Positions 50,201-61,401 of a DNA stretch of 64,000 nucleotides are shown here, piece after piece. The stretch's first letter is position 1. Every line of letters begins with the position of its first letter. Origin of the DNA: Melieria omissa (Eukaryota > Arthropoda > Insecta > Diptera > Ulidiidae). The stretch covers positions 88,330,783 through 88,394,782 of the forward strand of contig OZ020269.1 of the NCBI GenBank assembly GCA_963971225.1. Direction: 5' to 3'. The notes beneath the pieces are model-generated. The model saw only the letters and a list, made by a program, of their open reading frames with translations, had not been told where the DNA came from and ran no database searches. The position numbers and the translations under genes were made by a program.

Positions 50201-53200
50201 TGTCCATTCCCAAGCGAGTCAACCTGGCCATAATGCTCTTCATGGCATGTCTAGTCAGCTACATGACGCGAGTCAACCTCAGCATCAACATCATTGCCAT
50301 GGTCAAGTCCACAGATGCCAACTCAACGGAAGGACTACCCGATGTAAGCTTCAGCCACACTGCAACTTGAAAAACTTGTATGCAAAAATACTGATTTTTA
50401 ATGGTTTGCAGTTCGGACCACGTTACGAGTGGAGTCAACACGATCAGGCAATGCTGTTGGGCGCCTTTTTCTATGGCTACATGATAACCTCGTTGCCGGC
50501 CGGCATGTTGGCAGAGAACTTTGGCGGCAAACCAGTGGCCGGCTATGCGTGCTTGTTGGCTGCGGTGTTCACGGCGCTAACACCGCTGGCAGCCACCTGG
50601 AATATGTGGGCAGTGTTTGCGCTGCGATTCCTAATTGGATTTGTGGGTGTAAGTAATGAGAGACGGTGATTATAGTTGGTTTTAACTGGACATATCGGTC
50701 GTTTGCTGAAGGTTTAACATTTTCAAGTCAAGTCAAGTGTTTTATTTTAATATTCATAAAAAATTTGCATATTAAAATTGTTTTCTTAGTCGATCTAAAG
50801 GATCACAATTCTACAAAGGACTACAATTCATGAACAGATCTCCATCTGGTATCGCTAAGGATCCAACTGAGATTCCTGCGTGACCAGAGATCAACATAAA
50901 ATGTAGTGAAAAACTTGACCTTAGTTCTCCGGATTTTCTGTTTTTGAGTTGTAAGGTTCTTTTAGCGAACGATCGATATAAACATTTAAATGGCCCAAAC
51001 ACATTCATGACGCCAGCGACACTTTCACATAACTTCAAGATGACATTCACTTCGATCGTCGCCGTGCAGTCAACTACGTGACTACAATGAAAGCAGCAGC
51101 AACGTTATAACAATCATGTTTTGAGCTCCTAAACACAAAATTTAAATTGCTTTCGCAATCCTCTTTTTAAACATTCGTCTATATCCACTTCACAGTTGCA
51201 CAATCAATTTCAAACAAATGGCAATGTGAAATAATTTTTAGAATTAATATGTTTTAACTGATATAATAACAAATTTATAATTGTTCAAAACACAGCGAAA
51301 AAGAAGAATAATTCCATAAAAAAATCTGTTTTGAATAAGCGATGTAAATTTTTTGGGTTTTGTGGCCTAAGAAATAGAGAATAGTTCTATGTTTGGCGAT
51401 AGTGACAGTGCTGTCGTAAAAATAATCGTTTTCATACGAACGTCTTCTAAATTTTGAGAGATGCAGTCATGTCGCTGCCGTCGTCTATATGTTTGGGGCC
51501 TAACATGTAAAATAGTTTAATATTTTCAAAACATTAATGACCTCAAATGTAACTTTTCTTTTCAGGGCGTTATATATCCATGTTGTCACAGTAAGTAAAA
51601 CGAAAAATCAGAAAAAATCATAAAAACAAAAACTCCCAGAGTTAAGTTTTCACGATCCTCAAATGCGTATTTTCGTCTCACGACGGGTTAACATATACAT
51701 ATGTAATTATCTTCTAATTAAACTCCTATATAATGTTTTAAACCCACAACTAAATCCCATCTGTTTGCATTAGTATTTAATTTTTTTAATTAAACAATCA
51801 AGAAGATAATTCATGCAATTGAGGAATATACCTACACACATATATGTATATACATATATATGTACATAAAAATTAAATCTTCAAATCCACATCAATATTT
51901 CATATTCACAGATTTGATCTCAAAATGGGCGCCGCCCGACGAGAAGGGCAAATTCGTTGCCTCACTTATGGGCGGCACTTTCGGCACCGTCATCACGTGG
52001 CCCATTAGTGGCTTGATCATCGAGAATATGGGCTGGGCCTGGGCTTTCTATATGGTTGCCATATTTGTGTTGATTGTCACAGCCGCGTGGTTCTACATCG
52101 TCGATGACAGTCCGTCACAGCACAAAACCATCAGCCTCAAGGAACGCGAGTACATTGAAAAGAGTCTGGGCGACACAGTGAGCAAGAAGAAGGTGTGTGT
52201 GGGCGTGGCTGTAACACTGTGATTATGCATATTTTACATTTGATTTTTCCGTTTTGTTGCCCACAGAGATGGCCGCCATACCGCAGCCTCGTCGTGTCGC
52301 CACCATTCTGGTCGCTATTGCTGCTGCACTATGGCAGCATGTGGGGTCTATTCTTTCTGATAACAGCAACACCAAAATTCTTGAGCGAGGTATGCACACC
52401 AAATCGTCGCCTGAGAAAACAAATGTCGTATGTCTTACTAGGATCAATGGAACATACGACATTCGTTTTCTAAGGCGACGAAACGCTCAGCTGGCACAGT
52501 GACACTTGAACGTTTCTCGTCTTCACTTTCCTCCTTCGTTACAGGTACTCGGCTTCAATTTGTCCTCGGCCGGTTTCTTGTCCAGTTTGCCGCATCTGGC
52601 GCGGCTGTTGTGCGCCTTCGGCTTTGGCGCCATCGCCGATTTGATACGCAGCAAGGATTGGCTGAGTGTGACGCGCATGCGCAAAGTCTTCTGTCTGCCC
52701 TGTAAGTGAAATATGCCTCGTTGCGGTGTCTCTTTTAGCTAATGGCCGATCGTTTTCAATTCATAGCTCACGTCATTCCCGGCCTGTTCCTCATCGTATT
52801 GGCCTACTTCGGCAGGGATCCCTATGTCTGCGTGGCCATTATGACCATTTCGCTGGGTTTCAATGGTGCCGCCACGGCATCAAATTTGCAAAATTCGCAG
52901 GATTTGGCGCCCAACTTTGCCGGCACACTGTATGGCATCATCAACTGTGTGGGCACAACGCCGGGCTTTTTCTCGCCCATGATTGTGGCAGCCTTTACGG
53001 AGGAACAGGTAAGAGTTCGATGCACATTTAGCGCTTCAAAACATTTGACAAATTTATTTATCATCCGGCAGAACACCATTGACCAATGGAAGTGGATATT
53101 CCTCATAGGTGCGGGTGTCTACATAGTACCCGCCTTGATCTATTGGGTATTCGGTTCGGGCAAAATTCAAAAATGGAATGAACTCGACAAGGATTCATCA

Positions 53201-53230
53201 CGTGAAGAAATCACCAACACGAAACTGTAG
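50201..53230 (+). CDS. SLC17-family anion/phosphate transporter (MFS), start exon not in this span
   Basis: Exons 50201-50343, 50412-50648, 51566-51590 (25-nt microexon), 51912-52192, 52267-52389, 52545-52701, 52767-53008 and 53072-53230 join in phase to TAG. The product is a 12-helix major facilitator of the SLC17 (sialin / vesicular glutamate / inorganic phosphate cotransporter) type. Helix 1 has SYMTRVNLSINIIAMV, matching the RVNLS motif of sialin. Then come YEWSQHDQAMLLGAFFYGY, a GG-x-I-Y-P start of helix 4 spanning the microexon, and SKWAPPDEKGKF in the conserved cytoplasmic loop. It ends ..REEITNTKL. It should carry organic or phosphate anions with sodium or protons over the plasma or lysosomal membrane; substrate unknown. 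The first exon begins in phase 2, so an upstream coding exon is required; 44850-44874 fits. Confidence 0.9.
52405..52480 (+). other. Intronic hairpin, possible precursor small RNA
   Basis: Two 29-nt arms (52405-52433 and 52452-52480) pair with only two mismatches around an 18-nt loop; the arms begin CGTCGCCT and end GGCGACG. It lies 15 nt inside the 155-nt intron between SLC17 exons 52267-52389 and 52545-52701. Size and shape fit a pre-miRNA, but a tiny transposon relic would look the same. Confidence 0.45.
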
Positions 53231-54712
53231 GCGGACTTTTTGGACGCCGTCAAGTTCGGCGCTAATGTTGCATAGTATTAAACGCATTCAACTATGACGA
53301 AGTTAATTTTAGTGTATTATTTAGTGAATCGCCTGTGACCACTTTTTTTGGTGGATAAAACAAAAATTTCTTTTGTTGTTTTATATAGTGAATTTTATGT
53401 ATAAAAAAATTTAAATACAAATTAAAATAAAATAAAAGTTGCCTCAATATTTACAATAAAAATAAACAATGAAAAATAGGAGAGAAGAGGAAGAAGAACA
53501 GTGGGACAGTCAATAATAAAGCCCAGCAAAACATAAAATAATTTGTAAATGGAATTAATGATGATTAAGTCTTGACACTTCTTAAGATTAAGATTATTCT
53601 AAAAAAATATTACATAAAAATCTATAAAATATATTTTCTGCGTAGCTTAACGAAATTCTTATAAAAAATAAAACTTGTAAAAAAATGGATCACTGTATTT
53701 TATTTTTATTTTTGCTAGGATTTTATCAGTTGGTCAAAATCTAAGAAAAAATAATAATTAATTGTAGAATGTTTTTTATTTAAAAATAAAAAAAAAACAG
53801 TTGAAAACACAGTTATTGGGTTAGCATAGTTTGGGTTCGAATAGATTGGTTAGGTTTCTTATTGTTGAGTGAAATTTAACACCAGATTGTTAAATGTTGA
53901 TTTTTTTTCGCTTACAGCTATAATTTGTTGACACAATCAACATGTAGAAACCACTACCCTTTACTCATTTCTTAAAAACAAATAAGTTTTATTGACTATA
54001 TTCCTTCGAGCCACCATGATTTCTTTTTTCAAACTGGCATTTTTCTTTATTTTGAGTGAAACATTGTCAACAATGAAGCGACCAACTGCTGCCAGCCATT
54101 TGGTTGTGGCGCAATAAATGCCAAATTGCGTATTAATTGCTGAACATAGGCACAAAAAGCACAATTTTTTAAATTATAATAAAGCTGTGAATGAATTTCG
54201 CTGGAATGCACTTTTACAACATGTTACTAATTTAATTAACAACCTGTTAAATGAAGTCAGTGTAAATTAATTCTGGAAACAAAATATCACGTGATGCGGA
54301 CACATATATGACGGCAACAAAACAATAAATATTTTGTTGACATTTGTGATGACTGTATCAGGCAAACATATTTATTTTTTCAACCGAAATAGAAGTGCTA
54401 ATTTCTGTAAGTAATCTGAACTAAATATGAATTAATGAACTATGATAATGTCATGAATCAGCGTACAGCCAACTAATTGATTTTTCTTCAATAAATTTTA
54501 ACTGTAGTGAACTTTTTAATGTGGAGAATGTTATTGTAGTGGACTTAAGTGGTATTTATGATTTTTATAATAATCATTTATCAAAATAGTCATAAGTCAC
54601 TAAATCATTAGATTACATCAAAACTAGAGAGGAATTCGAAATGTTTTTAAAAAGTTAAAGTTTATTAATAACTTTGTGTATCGTTTAATATAAAAAATTT
54701 AAATTTAAACAG
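53231..54712. other. SLC17 3' flank and gene-free stretch
   Basis: Several AATAAA strings (first clusters around 53415-53465) could serve the SLC17 transcript. No gene was recognised in the rest. Confidence 0.4.
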
Positions 54713-54714
54713 TA

Positions 54715-55679
54715 GGGGAATTCTTTGTAAGGTGCCACTCTTTGTAAGGTGCCACCCCTGCTCGATTTCGATGTTCCAGCAATCCAAGAACAAAAATTCC
54801 TATTGTCATTTAAGGTATATATGTCAACATCAATTCTAATGTGGTTTTTGTGGGAACATACGCAATGGTACGGTCTGGGTAAATAAAAGTGTCAAATTTG
54901 GTTAAGAAAAAACATAAAAATTAAAACTGAAGGTTTTTCTTGCGGTGAAAAAGTAACCAAAAACTTATAAAAAACTAAGGTAAATATCAGTGTTGGACTT
55001 AATTTTTAATGGTTTTTCATAATCCGAAATGATATCTGAGCATATCGTAAAAGGAACAAATTTATACAATGATTTCCAAAATACCATAAAAATGTAAAGT
55101 GCCACCTTTTTTTCTTTGTAAGGTGCCACCCCCCTTTTTTCATTGTTTTGTGGTCCTATATCGGTATAATGACTTTTTATTGCTCGGAATCGTCATTACA
55201 ATGAATTTAAAGTGTTCTTAGTCTAATTATCTTAGTATTAATTATCTATTTTTCTCTAATCTTATCATGAGGAATAAATTAGTTCAGTTTTGTTTATCAA
55301 TTTCCATACAATTATTCGTTTTATTCGTTACCATTCAATTTCCATTTGGCTTCCGGTCATTTTCTATTCAATTCAAATTAAATTCAATAATCTTTCGTAA
55401 ATTTTCTAAATCATTCATTTTTGCTTGAGATTTTTACGTTTTTAGCGGTTTTTTTAGGGGGTGGCACTTTACATTAAAAAATTTTAGGGTGTCGATTTTG
55501 AACACTTTGGGAAATTGGCTGTAAAATTCGTAATTACGAAAAATTCAATTGAAGTGTTACCTTGGATCATAGCCCCTTTAACCCTCTTTCGAACGTTATA
55601 TTAAAATTGGCGATACGTTAAATTTCTAACGAATTATGCGCAAAAAAGCTATGGGGTGGCACCTTACAAAGAATTCCCC
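54715..55679. mobile_element. MITE family I with TA duplication
   Basis: 965 bp with perfect inverted ends of at least 24 bp beginning GGGGAATTCTTTGTAAGGTG, flanked by TA on each side, as for Tc1/mariner-type insertions. The motif TTTGTAAGGTGCCAC repeats near the left end (twice) and recurs inside at about 55118. A variant GTAAAGTGCCAC is at about 55096 and, inverted, near 55463. No open frame. Confidence 0.88.
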
Positions 55680-55681
55680 TA

Positions 55682-56650
55682 CAAGTGAGGTTTTTTTATA
55701 TTGACGACTTAAATATTGACAATAAATATTGAAACTAAATCAAACTGCAACTATAGTTTTTAGTTCTGCTCACTATGAAACCTATTATTAACTAGTCGAC
55801 AATATACTTTTTATTTCAATTATCTATTTAATTGCTTAGTCATTACTAGGTATCGGATTTATATGCAAAAACTATGAAAAAATCCAAAAATATGCTAAAT
55901 ATGCGAACAAATACAAATATGCAGTCCATATGTTAGCTCATTCTTAATATTTTTCAATAAAAATAGTTTCTGTCTTGGTCCCGTTCAAATCGGAAGCTCC
56001 AAAAAATATGCACTTGCATATACTATACATAATTCCGATCCCTTGTCATTACATGGGCATCATTAGTTGAATTTATTTTTATTGAACATAGGTAAATAAA
56101 CATTGAATAAGCCGAAACTGAAAAATATTGTTAAGATTTGTTTTAAAAAGTGCGTCCACGTTAAAATTATTTCAATTATAGTTGACTCGAATTGAAAATC
56201 AATTGCATAAATTCTGCCGCACATACCGAATCTAATTGAAAATGCATTCAAATTGGATTCGTGTACTTTGGTTTCAACTTTTCCTTGCTTTGCCAACCAT
56301 TTGGTTGTAATTTAATGCCATCATATTGCTTACCAACTGTGTAGGCTGCCATATGTACGGAAGTTTCATGGTACTTCAGATATAGTAGTCGGTGTAATTA
56401 TGTGGCGTTGTTGAAATTAAAAAAAAATGCCATTCCATAAGGAGCCGTTACACGATAAAAAAGGTTAGATAAATTGCAATACCAAAAATCATTAGTAACA
56501 TGGATGTCTTTATTTCGTGCAACAAAGAGTAAGGTTTGGTTGGTAACCGAGTTTGTTTTTTAGTTCTAACTTTTCACAGAATAAAGATATCGAAAAACCG
56601 AAGATACCGTTGGAAAGGTGAACATAAAATGCAACTTTTTTATGAAGACA
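55682..56650. other. Gene-free stretch
   Basis: AT-rich, no supportable gene; the RTE element inserted at its right edge. Confidence 0.4.
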
Positions 56651-56661
56651 GAATAGTGTTT

Positions 56662-59600
56662 GGAAGTTAGTGGAAGGAAGGGAGCGGACATACAAGGCAA
56701 AGTCTCTGATTGCGTTCAACCTGGCGAAGGCCAGAACGATCCTTGTCCCTGTCCAATCCAAGCTGATGCATAGCCTCCGCGCGGCCCTTCTGGATAGCTA
56801 TTTGGCATCCGCTGAATAGTGAACTAATGTGTGCAGCGAGTCCTATCCCCAGGACTTAAAATTTGGGTTGTGCGCAGGGTTTGGTGCCCGCCACGGAAAA
56901 CCAAATACCAATGAAAGCCAAAAAGCAAGCCTCGGAAGGAACCCACAATGTTGACGACCACAGCAAACGATTCAAGGACCATGATTTGAGGATATGCACC
57001 TGGAATGTCCGGACCCTCTATAGGGAAGGTGCCTCTATCCAACTGGCGGAAGCCCTCACAAAGTGTAAGGCTGACATCACCGCCATCCAGGAAATGCGAT
57101 GGACAGGACAAGGTTGCTCCAAGCGAGCAGACTGCGATATCTACTACAGCTGCCATGCGGAGAAGCGCGAATTTGGCTGCGGATTTGTGGTCAGCAAGAG
57201 ACTTCGCCACCACGTCTCTCGGTTCACTCCGGTGAACGAACGGCTGGCTTCGATCCGCATCAAAGCTAAATACTTTAGCATCAGCCTAATTTGCGCGCAC
57301 GCCCCGACGGAAGAGAAGGACGATGCGACCAAGGATGCCTTCTATGCGAAGCTCGAGGACGTCTACGACAGGTGCCCGGCCCATGACGTCAAAATTGTCC
57401 TCGGGGACTTCAACGCAAAAGTCGGGCGAGAAGGCATCTTTGGCCCCACAGTCGGGCAGTTCAGCCTCCATGGGACCACTTCGAACAACGGTCTGAGGCT
57501 GATCGATTTCGCCGCGGCACGAAACATGGTAGTTAGTAGCACCAGATTCCAGCACCTCGATATCCACAAGGCCACCTGGTTATCCCCCGATCAATCCACC
57601 CGCAACCAGATTGATCACATTGTGATTGATGGAAGGCATGCTTCTAGCATTCTAGATGTGCGCACGTTCCGAGGACCCAACATCGACTCGGACCACTACC
57701 TTGTTGCAGCCAAGGTACGCATGCGTCTTTGCGCAGCGAAGACCGCACAACCTAGTTTGCGAAGAAAGCTGGACATCAGTAAGCTGCGATCACAAGGGGT
57801 AGCCGAAGTCTACTCCGCTCAACTCTCCAACCAGCTCGGTCGCTCCCCCTCTCCACCTGATGACATCGGCGGATTATGGGCTCACTTATCCCACTCTATG
57901 CGAGCCGCCGCAGAAAATGTCCTTGGTTTTCGACGCCCACCACCAAAAAACCAATGGTACGACGAAGAGTGTCGCGCAGCCACTGCAGTGAAGAATGCTG
58001 CATACAAGAAGACCCTGCAGTCGGCCGCCACGCGAGCCATGACAGAAAAATACCGGGAGGAGAGGAAGAAAGAGAGGTGCCTTTTTAGACGCAAGAAACG
58101 GGAGCAAGAAAGGCGCGAGCGTGAGGAAATCGAGGAGTGCAGGAGCAGGAATGACGCCCGAAAATTCTTCCAAAAAGTTAAGCGTCTTACGGAAGGATTT
58201 AAGCCTGGGGCATCTTCTTGCAGAGACGAAAACGGGGATCTGGTTACGGATGCGCAGGGTGTGCTGAGGTTGTGGAAGGAGCACTTCACCAAGCTGCTCG
58301 CAGGCGACGAAAGGAACAATACCGCCAGTGGTGAAGATGTCCAGATGGCACCAATCGACGACGACGGTGTGGATGTGCCACCACCCAGCCATGACGAGGT
58401 CCGGGTCGCTATCCAGCGACTCAAGAACAACAAAGCTGCAGGGCCGGATGGGCTACCAGCTGAATTGTTCAAGGCCGGCGGCGGTGAGCTGATTGGGTGC
58501 ATGCATCAGCTCATTTGCAAAATATGGCTGGAGGAACGAATGCCCAACGATTGGAACCTCAGTGCCCTTTGTCCTGTGCTGAAGAAAGGCGACCCAACAA
58601 TATGCGCCAACTACAGGGGTATCAGCCTACTTCCCATTGCATACAAGGTCCTGACGAGCGTATTATGTGAAAGACTAAAGCCACTCGCCAAGGCGCTGAT
58701 TGGACCTTATCAGTGCGGCTTTAGACCTGGTAAGTCCACCATCGACCAGATATTCACTCTACGCCAAATCCTGGAGAAGACCCATGAGAACCAAATCGAT
58801 ACACACCATCTCTTCATCGATTACAAGGCAGCATTCGATAGCCCGATAAGGGATCGCCTATATGCCGCATTGTCTGAACTTGGTATCCCTGCAAAGCTCG
58901 TTAGACTTTGCAGAGCGACGTTGAGCAATACGCGCAGCTCCGTCAAGGTTGGAAGTGACCTCTCCGACCCCTTTGATACCGTTCGAGGTTTCAGACAGGG
59001 CGATCCTTTGTCCTGCGACCTCTTCAACTTCACCATGGAGAGTGTTCTGCGCAAGGCCGGTGTACATCGTAATGGCACAATTTTCAACAAAAGTGTCCAG
59101 CTCCTTGCTTACGCTGATGATATTGGTATCATCGGACGTAACAAGCGAGATGTCACCGCTGCCTTTGCGGCTATCGAAAGAGAATCTGCCAAAATGGGTC
59201 TGGTGGTAAATGAGGGCAAGACGAAGTATATGCTGTCTACACGCAGGGACTCGCAGCGGCTAGGGTCTCACGTCGAGGCCGACAGGTATGCTTTTGAAGT
59301 TGTCAAGGAATTCGTCTACCTTGGCACCGCCATCAACAGCAGCAATGATGTCAGTTTGGAGATAAAGCGAAGGATAACTCTTGCCAACAGGTGCTACTAC
59401 GGTCTCGGTAGGCAATTGAGAAGTAGAGACCTCTCTCGACCGACAAAACTTTCACTCTATAGGACGCTTATCTTGCCCGTGCTCCTCTATGGCGCTGAAG
59501 CATGGACAATGACACGAAACGACATAGCGGCCCTTGGAGTGTTCGAGAGGAAGGTGCTTCGCAAAATCTTCGGCCCTGTTCGGGTTGGTGACGACTATCG

Positions 59601-59932
59601 CATACGAACCAATAACGAGCTGTATGAGCTGTATAAGGACATGGACGTAGCGCAGCGAATTAACATCCAGCGGCTACGCTGGCTCGGTCATGTCTGCCGC
59701 ATGGACGACGAAGCTCCGGCGAAAAAGGTATTCGATGCGATGGTTGGAGGTCGACGGCGAAGAGGGAGGCCGTGTCTCCCGTGGAAGGACCAAGTGGAAG
59801 AGGCCCTGGTATCTCTTGGTGTGACCAACTGGAGAAGGCGCGCGCGAAGCAGAGGCGCCTGGAGAGAAGTTTTGCGGCAGGCCGTAACCCGATAACGGGT
59901 TGTTATGGCCAGTTAAGTAAGTAAGTAAGTAA
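56662..59932 (+). mobile_element. Full-length RTE-clade LINE
   Basis: About 3.27 kb, the usual length of RTE elements, with a roughly 250-bp leader, one long open frame and a very short 3' tail of TAAG repeats. GAATAGTGTTT occurs at 56651-56661 and again at 59933-59943, an exact 10-11 bp target duplication. The intact frame and unmutated duplication point to a recent insertion. It is much more GC-rich than the surrounding DNA. Confidence 0.95.
56911..59895 (+). CDS. RTE-type endonuclease/reverse transcriptase
   Basis: 994 residues from the first ATG to TAA, uninterrupted; a stop lies in frame at 56857, so little can be missing. The N-terminal 260 residues are an apurinic-type endonuclease (CTWNVRTL, AIQEMRW, VLGDFNAKVGREG, NQIDHIVIDGRH, DSDHYLVAAKV). 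A Lys/Arg/Glu-rich linker follows. The reverse transcriptase then shows NNKAAGPDGLPAELFK, ANYRGISLLPIAYKVL, CGFRPGKSTIDQIF, HHLFIDYKAAFDS, RGFRQGDPLSCDLFN and the catalytic YADD at residues 734-737. The C-terminal part has RLRWLGHVCRMDD and a basic RRRRGRPCLPW segment, typical of RTE. It nicks target DNA and copies its own RNA there. All catalytic motifs look intact. Confidence 0.95.
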   Translation: MKAKKQASEGTHNVDDHSKRFKDHDLRICTWNVRTLYREGASIQLAEALTKCKADITAIQEMRWTGQGCSKRADCDIYYSCHAEKREFGCGFVVSKRLRHHVSRFTPVNERLASIRIKAKYFSISLICAHAPTEEKDDATKDAFYAKLEDVYDRCPAHDVKIVLGDFNAKVGREGIFGPTVGQFSLHGTTSNNGLRLIDFAAARNMVVSSTRFQHLDIHKATWLSPDQSTRNQIDHIVIDGRHASSILDVRTFRGPNIDSDHYLVAAKVRMRLCAAKTAQPSLRRKLDISKLRSQGVAEVYSAQLSNQLGRSPSPPDDIGGLWAHLSHSMRAAAENVLGFRRPPPKNQWYDEECRAATAVKNAAYKKTLQSAATRAMTEKYREERKKERCLFRRKKREQERREREEIEECRSRNDARKFFQKVKRLTEGFKPGASSCRDENGDLVTDAQGVLRLWKEHFTKLLAGDERNNTASGEDVQMAPIDDDGVDVPPPSHDEVRVAIQRLKNNKAAGPDGLPAELFKAGGGELIGCMHQLICKIWLEERMPNDWNLSALCPVLKKGDPTICANYRGISLLPIAYKVLTSVLCERLKPLAKALIGPYQCGFRPGKSTIDQIFTLRQILEKTHENQIDTHHLFIDYKAAFDSPIRDRLYAALSELGIPAKLVRLCRATLSNTRSSVKVGSDLSDPFDTVRGFRQGDPLSCDLFNFTMESVLRKAGVHRNGTIFNKSVQLLAYADDIGIIGRNKRDVTAAFAAIERESAKMGLVVNEGKTKYMLSTRRDSQRLGSHVEADRYAFEVVKEFVYLGTAINSSNDVSLEIKRRITLANRCYYGLGRQLRSRDLSRPTKLSLYRTLILPVLLYGAEAWTMTRNDIAALGVFERKVLRKIFGPVRVGDDYRIRTNNELYELYKDMDVAQRINIQRLRWLGHVCRMDDEAPAKKVFDAMVGGRRRRGRPCLPWKDQVEEALVSLGVTNWRRRARSRGAWREVLRQAVTR

Positions 59933-59943
59933 GAATAGTGTTT

Positions 59944-60356
59944 TTGATGAAAATTTAACTTTTTACGTCCAATTTTCTAAGGATGTGATTTTTCGCTTTG
60001 AAATACGAACGCGTTCTCACATTGGCGCACTACAAGTGAACTCAACGATAATCGAGTAAAATTACATAAAATTACTTTATTTTAATAAATCTTAGTACAA
60101 ATGTAGTACGAAAAACAGGTTGTTCATAACCCAACCACGACTTCATTTTGGAAACTTTAAAAACAACGACACTTCCAATTATATTTCAACATAAACAAAT
60201 ATTGGATCGTAAAATAAAATCAAAACAATACATAAATATGTATCACATTTACCTTTTTAGAATAAATTCAGCCACTTGGGTAGCACTTAAAAAAAAGTAA
60301 AAAAGTTTTCGCAGTCGATTTTCAAACAAGATGTCTGTAGCTGCCACAAGCAATAC
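59944..60356. other. Gene-free stretch
   Basis: AT-rich; nothing recognised. Confidence 0.4.
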
Positions 60357-60622
60357 GTGTTTACACTTCGGTGCAAAGCGAATTCATACAGGTGATAGCG
60401 TAAGGGCACCAACAAAATTTCAATGTATTTTGTATTTGTTTTCTGGGTTTAGATTGTCAAAATCAGCCAATCAAAACAAAGCTTGATTTTTTCATTTTTG
60501 AATTGTCACAGTTGTACACAAGTATTTTGACAATGTAGACCTTTTTTCCACCAAAAAAAAACAAATCAGCTGATTCAACGAGGTCACCTGTATTAATTCG
60601 CCTTGCTGCGGTGTAACCACAA
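60357..60622. mobile_element. MITE family J
   Basis: About 266 bp with imperfect 40-bp inverted ends: left GTGTTTACAC..GCGAATTCATACAGGTGA; right the complement of GTGGTTACACC..GCGAATTAATACAGGTGA. The interior is AT-rich and non-coding. No clear target duplication was found. Confidence 0.7.
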
Positions 60623-61401
60623 AAGCAGATTCATATCAAACGACAAACTTAAAAGTTGAAAGATTGGCGATTTGTCAATTAGGGAAAGAAAAAACAGTAA
60701 CCATTACTGTCAACCCAGCCTGCCTGCCTGTTTTATTTGAAATGAAAACTTCTATGGCTTCGCAACGTAATTAATTATTTTATTTGTTTGACTTGGCAAA
60801 GACAAGCACTCAATACTTTTTTATCATTATTTAAAACAGATTGTGACCTCATTCATAATAATTAATATGTAAAAATAACCTCATTCATAGTTCTTGCAAT
60901 ATAACCAAAGTTGTCAAGTGGGGTGCACCTTGAAGTCGTCTTTTGTATTGAATTTTGATTAGTTTTTAATTTAAATTATTTCATAAATTTTTATTTAATA
61001 TAATAAATATTTATAATTAAGTAATAATTAATAAATATTTGGGTCTTGATTGAGTTTTCTTATTTAATTAGACTTGTTTCCTTAGCAAAGACCTTACAAT
61101 GTTACAATTTAGAATTTTAGTCCATTCGAAAAACATTCTTAATCATTTAATCCGCAAATTTGTATCATCTGGCAGCACAGTTGACATTTGGCAGTGCACT
61201 ACCGGGTTGCCGCTGCCGTCGCTGGCTCTGCTGCTTCTTTGTCTGCCAGAAACAGCTGAATTGGTTTGACGTGCCGCGACGCGACTAGAAGCAAAAACCA
61301 CGAATTTCATTGCAATTAATTTAATCAGTGCAATAGTTGTGTGTATAGAAGTTATTACTTAGTAAAACCAGTTAATCGAGATTCACAAAGCAACAATCAA
61401 A
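60623..61401. promoter_or_regulatory. Upstream region of the 2-hydroxyacyl-CoA lyase gene
   Basis: AT-rich to about 61150, then a short GC-rich island (61170-61290) and a likely leader. ATCAGTGC at 61324 fits an arthropod initiator (TCAGT), 75 bp before the start codon. The assignment is motif-based only. Confidence 0.4.

Noticed and set aside
57882..58502. Minus-strand open frames of 206 and 168 codons
   Set aside because: Both are antisense to the RTE reverse-transcriptase frame and match no family.
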